Source of the DNA: Flavobacteriales bacterium UBA6772
GTDB lineage: Bacteria > Bacteroidota > Bacteroidia > Flavobacteriales > Flavobacteriaceae
Direction: 5' to 3'
Length of the DNA: 64,000 nt
Assembly (NCBI GenBank): GCA_905181765.1
Contig: CAJIYW010000003.1
Coordinates: 1-64,000, forward strand
Shown here: positions 60,957 through 64,000 of the stretch, piece after piece
Layout: each line of letters begins with the position of its first letter
Position numbering within the stretch: the stretch's first letter is position 1
The notes under the pieces: model-generated
Databases searched by the model: none
What the model saw: the letters and a program-made list of their open reading frames with translations, nothing else
What the model was told of the DNA's origin: nothing
Made by a program: the position numbers and the translations under genes

Positions 60957-60986
60957 TTTGTAGTTTGCAAGTATTGTTTATATTTG
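60957..60986 (+). promoter_or_regulatory. tRNA-Leu promoter
   Basis: TTTG (60957-60960), 18 nt, TATATTTG (60979-60986), then GCATCC. The -7 box is 23 nt before the tRNA. Both boxes fit the Bacteroidota consensus exactly and the downstream bases repeat those of the tRNA-Phe promoter. Confidence 0.75.
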
Positions 60987-61009
60987 CATCCCGAAACTTC
61001 GGATAAGTT

Positions 61010-61091
61010 GCAGGCGTGGTGGAATTGGTAGACACGCTAGACTTAGGATCTAGTGCCGCGAGGTGTGAGAGTTCGAGTCTCTCCGCCTGTA
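61010..61091 (+). tRNA. tRNA-Leu (anticodon UAG)
   Basis: An 82-nt class II tRNA. Acceptor GCAGGCG/CGCCTGT (first pair G-U), anticodon stem CTAGA/TCTAG around loop CTTAGGA (anticodon TAG), a long variable arm GCCGCGAGGTGT, and T-arm GAGAG-TTCGAGT-CTCTC. CCA is not encoded. A terminator follows. Confidence 0.95.
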
Positions 61092-61099
61092 CAAATGAC

Positions 61100-61128
61100 A
61101 AAGCTGAAGTGAAAACTTCGGCTTTTTT
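61100..61128 (+). terminator. terminator after tRNA-Leu
   Basis: AAAGCTGAAG / CTTCGGCTTT with a 6-nt loop, then a T run, 9 bp after the tRNA. Confidence 0.78.
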
Positions 61129-61153
61129 CATTTTTAAAAACGAACAAATCATT

Positions 61154-62131
61154 ATGAAACTACATCCTTTAAAATTCACGCCTGTTTTTAAATACAGACT
61201 TTGGGGTGGAGAAAAATTAAAATCAGTTTTAAATAAAGAATATTCTGAAGATAATATTGGAGAATCTTGGGAGATTTCAGATGTAGAAGATGGAGAAACA
61301 GTTGTTGCCAATGGTTTTTTTCAAGGTAAAACTTTGAAAGATTTAATTAAATCTCACAAAGGAGAATTCTTAGGTAAAACTGTTTATGAAAAATTCGGAA
61401 ATGAATTTCCGTTGTTAATTAAATTTATAGACGCAAAAACTCCGTTATCTATTCAAGTGCATCCAGGCAATGAAGTAGCAAAAGAACGTCATAATTCATT
61501 TGGTAAAAATGAAATGTGGTATGTGATGGAAGCAGATAAAGATGCTGAGCTGATTGTTGGTTTTGATAAAAAAATAGAGAAGAAAGATTATAATACTTAT
61601 GTTGCAGGTGGCGCTATTTTAGACGTTATGCATCATGAAAACGTTTCAGATGGAGATACGTTTTATATTCCTACAGGAAGAGTGCATGCCATTGGAGCTG
61701 GCGTTTTGTTGGCAGAAATTCAGCAGACTTCGGATATCACATATCGTATTTACGATTATGATCGTGTAGATGCTAAAACGGGAGCCTTAAGAGACTTGCA
61801 TAACGACATGGCAATAGATGTGATCGATTTTGAATGTCACGATACATACAAAACAAGCTATGAGACAAAACCAAATCTATCTAATACGCTAGTACATTCA
61901 CCTTATTTTACCTCTAACTTTATAGTTATTGAAGGAACTTTACAAAAAGACTACTCGAACTTAGATTCTTTTGTGATTTATATTTGTGTTGATGGTGCTA
62001 TAGAATTATTGCATAACAAAAAAAGTTTCTCACTTAAAAAAGGAGAAACTATTTTATTGCCAGCTTCAATAAGTAGTATAGAATTGCAATCTCTATCTGA
62101 AAAAAGTAAACTTTTAGAAGTCTATTTATAA
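61154..62131 (+). CDS. manA: mannose-6-phosphate isomerase, class I
   Basis: Interconverts fructose 6-phosphate and mannose 6-phosphate, supplying GDP-mannose for surface sugars. 325 residues, the short cupin form. Zinc-site blocks QVHPGNEVAKERH (about 103-115), KNEMWYVME, FYIPTGRVHAIGAG (about 174-187) and YDYDRVD. I chose ATG 61154; the same frame is open back to 61016 but that would run through tRNA-Leu. No gene for mannose use is beside it. Confidence 0.92.
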   Translation: MKLHPLKFTPVFKYRLWGGEKLKSVLNKEYSEDNIGESWEISDVEDGETVVANGFFQGKTLKDLIKSHKGEFLGKTVYEKFGNEFPLLIKFIDAKTPLSIQVHPGNEVAKERHNSFGKNEMWYVMEADKDAELIVGFDKKIEKKDYNTYVAGGAILDVMHHENVSDGDTFYIPTGRVHAIGAGVLLAEIQQTSDITYRIYDYDRVDAKTGALRDLHNDMAIDVIDFECHDTYKTSYETKPNLSNTLVHSPYFTSNFIVIEGTLQKDYSNLDSFVIYICVDGAIELLHNKKSFSLKKGETILLPASISSIELQSLSEKSKLLEVYL

Positions 62132-62170
62132 TACCAGTTTAATTTTATAATGTTTTGTAAATAAATTGAA

Positions 62171-62614
62171 TTATTTGTTTAATGAAATAATTTCAAAGTC
62201 TTCAGCTTTTTCTGCAAAAGCGAACATTTCTTTGGTTTCTACTGGTGGTATTCTCAATTTTCTTTTGGTTAAATCTATCCAGGCACCGTATACTTTTATA
62301 ATGGCAGAAAGCTTTCCTGCTTCATTATAAACTTCATGTATAAGTTTCCAACGTTCGTTGTTTTCTGATAATCCCTGTAGTTTTAAATTTACAGTAATAT
62401 TTTCTCCTAAATGAATCTCTTTTCTAAAAGAGGTTTCTTCTTTAAATAAAATAGGTCCTAAATTATGCCGTGTAAATTCATCAATAGAAAAGTTGTTTTT
62501 AGCAAAATAACGCACTCTTACTTCTGCAGCATAATCGTTATAAGCAGTATGACGCATATGCCTATTTGGGTCAAAATCTGCCCATTTAGTAGCAAAGGAT
62601 ACTTGAAAAATCAT
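62171..62614 (-). CDS. acyl-CoA thioesterase (hotdog fold)
   Basis: 147 residues of the 4-hydroxybenzoyl-CoA thioesterase family. The catalytic-loop pattern is KWADFDPNRHMRHTAYNDYA (about 10-29), where Asp14 and His19 would sit over the thioester. YbgC/FadM-like in length. Substrate unknown. It lies upstream of nothing obvious and faces the same way as the protease gene. Confidence 0.85.
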   Translation of the reverse strand: MIFQVSFATKWADFDPNRHMRHTAYNDYAAEVRVRYFAKNNFSIDEFTRHNLGPILFKEETSFRKEIHLGENITVNLKLQGLSENNERWKLIHEVYNEAGKLSAIIKVYGAWIDLTKRKLRIPPVETKEMFAFAEKAEDFEIISLNK

Positions 62615-62625
62615 GTTTTTAGGAT

Positions 62626-62662
62626 TTAAAAATCCCTGATAAACGTATTGTTTTGTCAGAGA
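62626..62662 (-). terminator. weak terminator after the Prc-type protease
   Basis: On the minus strand TCTCTGACAAA pairs with TTTATCAGGGA (two mismatch/wobble sites), followed by a T-rich tract. It lies just beyond the protease stop at 62670. Confidence 0.5.
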
Positions 62663-62669
62663 TTATAAA

Positions 62670-64000
62670 TTAGTTTCTTACGGTGTCTGTAGTATTTTTT
62701 AGTTTTAGATCTTTTAAAACATTTAATGCTTCTGCTACATAAATATCTTTGGCTAGGTTTTTATGCCAAGCAGTTCTTTTATCTGCTAAAACGCTGTCTT
62801 TTTCCATCAATGGAAATTCATATTTCGGAGACTCAAAATTAAGTTTAGTCTCGTTTTTAAAAGCATTAGTATATTTCTTTGAAGCAACTTCTAATAAAGC
62901 ACTTTCTTTAGAAAAATCTTTAAAATTTAGAGAGTAAGAGGTGTCTTCTTGATTTTCTTTTAACCATTTTGCATATTCATTTATCAGCTTAAACTGTTCA
63001 TCCAAAGCAATTCTGTTTTTACTTTTGTTTATAACATCAGAAAAATTCTCATAAGAGTTTGTTTTGGTGTAATTTGCTTGTGGAACTTTATCCCAAATTA
63101 AAGCACCAGTTAAGTCTCTTTCTCCAAACTTCATATAACTATACTTGTTTGGCATTGCAATATCAGAATACACGCCTTCAATCTGGGTAGAGCCTCCATT
63201 TACTCTATAAAATTTTTGAATGGTCATTTTAATGGCTCCTAGATCTTTTTCGTACTTCGGATAAAAATTATTAATAGGAATTACACTTTGCACAGTTCCT
63301 TTTCCGTAGGTCTGGTTTCCTCCAATAATTACGGCTCTTCCATAATCTTGCATGGCAGCAGCAAAGATTTCTGATGCGGATGCAGATAGTTCGTTCACTA
63401 AAACAACCACAGCACCATCCCACTGCATTTTAGGATTCTCGTCATTTTTTACAATAGGATCTTGACCTCTATATTTTACCTGTACCACTGGCCCTTCAGT
63501 AATGAATAAACCTGCAATTTCTATTGCTGTTTTTAGAGAACCACCGCCATTATTTCTTAAATCAATTAATAGGCCAGATACATTTTCGCTTTTTAGACGT
63601 GCAATTTCTTTCTCCATATCTTTTGCAGAATCTCTAGAATCAATATCAGAAAAATCAATATAAAACCTTGGTAAATTTATTAAACCATATTTTTTTCCTT
63701 CTTTTTCTACAATAGTAGATTTTACAAAAGTTTCTTCTAATTCTACAACATCTCTAATGATAGAAATAATACGTGTAGTGCCATCTAATTTTTTCTTAAC
63801 TGTTAAGCGAACTTCAGTTCCCTTCTTTCCTTTAATAAATTTAATAGCGTCATCTAAACGCATACCAACAATATCTAAAGGTTCTTTATCTGCTTGTGCA
63901 ACTTCTAAAATAACGTCTCCAGCTTCAAGTTCTCCTTGTTTCCAAGCAGGACCTCCAGAAACTAATTCAAAAATTTCGGTATAAATTCCTTTTTTTAATA
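62670..64000 (-). CDS. prc: carboxy-terminal processing protease (S41), N-terminus off the right edge
   Basis: About 443 residues are in the window and the frame stays open to the right edge. A PDZ domain (63600-64000; GGPAWKQGELEAGDVI, GMRLDDAIKFIKG) is followed by the S41 catalytic domain: DLRNNGGGS, nucleophile Ser in SASASEIFAAA and Lys in TYGKGTVQSVIP. A C-terminal region like DUF3340 follows (AKWLKENQED ... LNVLKDL), which points to Prc/Tsp type rather than CtpA. It trims or degrades periplasmic proteins by their C-terminal tails. The ATG at 63863 is internal, not the start. Confidence 0.9.
   Translation of the reverse strand, partial: LKKGIYTEIFELVSGGPAWKQGELEAGDVILEVAQADKEPLDIVGMRLDDAIKFIKGKKGTEVRLTVKKKLDGTTRIISIIRDVVELEETFVKSTIVEKEGKKYGLINLPRFYIDFSDIDSRDSAKDMEKEIARLKSENVSGLLIDLRNNGGGSLKTAIEIAGLFITEGPVVQVKYRGQDPIVKNDENPKMQWDGAVVVLVNELSASASEIFAAAMQDYGRAVIIGGNQTYGKGTVQSVIPINNFYPKYEKDLGAIKMTIQKFYRVNGGSTQIEGVYSDIAMPNKYSYMKFGERDLTGALIWDKVPQANYTKTNSYENFSDVINKSKNRIALDEQFKLINEYAKWLKENQEDTSYSLNFKDFSKESALLEVASKKYTNAFKNETKLNFESPKYEFPLMEKDSVLADKRTAWHKNLAKDIYVAEALNVLKDLKLKNTTDTVRN

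Noticed and set aside
61016..61153. Upstream extension of manA
   Set aside because: The frame is open but runs through tRNA-Leu and its terminator; ATG 61154 gives the normal length.

Overview
The window is AT-rich chromosomal DNA from a marine-type member of the Flavobacteriaceae (Bacteroidota), probably close to Polaribacter or Tenacibaculum. The evidence is the gene content (DUF4293, DUF1599, DUF4920, BT_3928-type and CNNM proteins, an FtsI with a PASTA tail, a very long FtsZ linker), the lack of Shine-Dalgarno sequences, the frequent TTG/GTG starts, and several promoters of the Bacteroidota form TTG-N(18-22)-TAnnTTTG. The genus is inference.

Layout. 1-1638: the 5' part of hutH (histidine ammonia-lyase), divergent from a LysR regulator. 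1700-3420: a small degraded integrative element in the 3' end of a tRNA-Phe gene, with 16-bp att repeats, 19-bp inner repeats, a dead integrase fragment and a lipoprotein esterase. 3578-11249: coaX followed by a cell-envelope operon (outer-membrane protein, TPR protein, LptC, small membrane protein, CNNM protein, PpiD-like foldase). 11482-31920: housekeeping genes including rho, truA, an ABC exporter, LOG/folP/cdaA, a ClC transporter with the signature of the fluoride subclass, ilvE, mnmD, ruvC, hemW and a folate cyclo-ligase. 32005-36723: a roughly 1000-residue kinase / M23 peptidase / class III aminotransferase fusion, divergent from adenine deaminase. 36737-36905: a MITE-like inverted repeat. 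36910-39014: an RluA-type synthase, ysxC and a hydrolase.

39151-54641 is the division and cell-wall (dcw) cluster: mraZ-rsmH-ftsL-ftsI-murE-mraY-murD-ftsW-murG-murC-ftsQ-ftsA-ftsZ, headed by three 10-bp repeats that look like MraZ operators. murF and ddl are not in it. 54851-60904 carries a cyclophilin lipoprotein and a run of three peptidase genes (M1, S9/DPP4, M20) suited to stepwise peptide breakdown. 61010-64000 holds tRNA-Leu(UAG), manA, a thioesterase and the 3' part of a Prc-type protease.

A caution about the sequence: about 26 single-base frameshifts interrupt 16 genes, among them genes that should be essential (rho, rsmH, ftsI, murE, murD). In each case the other frame continues the same conserved protein. 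I treat these as consensus errors in the sequence and annotate the restored full-length genes. The integrase fragment differs: it has an in-frame stop and no C-terminal half, so it looks truly dead.

I did not find a clearly new multi-gene system. The best candidates for a second look are the tRNA-Phe element, the three-domain fusion protein and the mraZ operator repeats.
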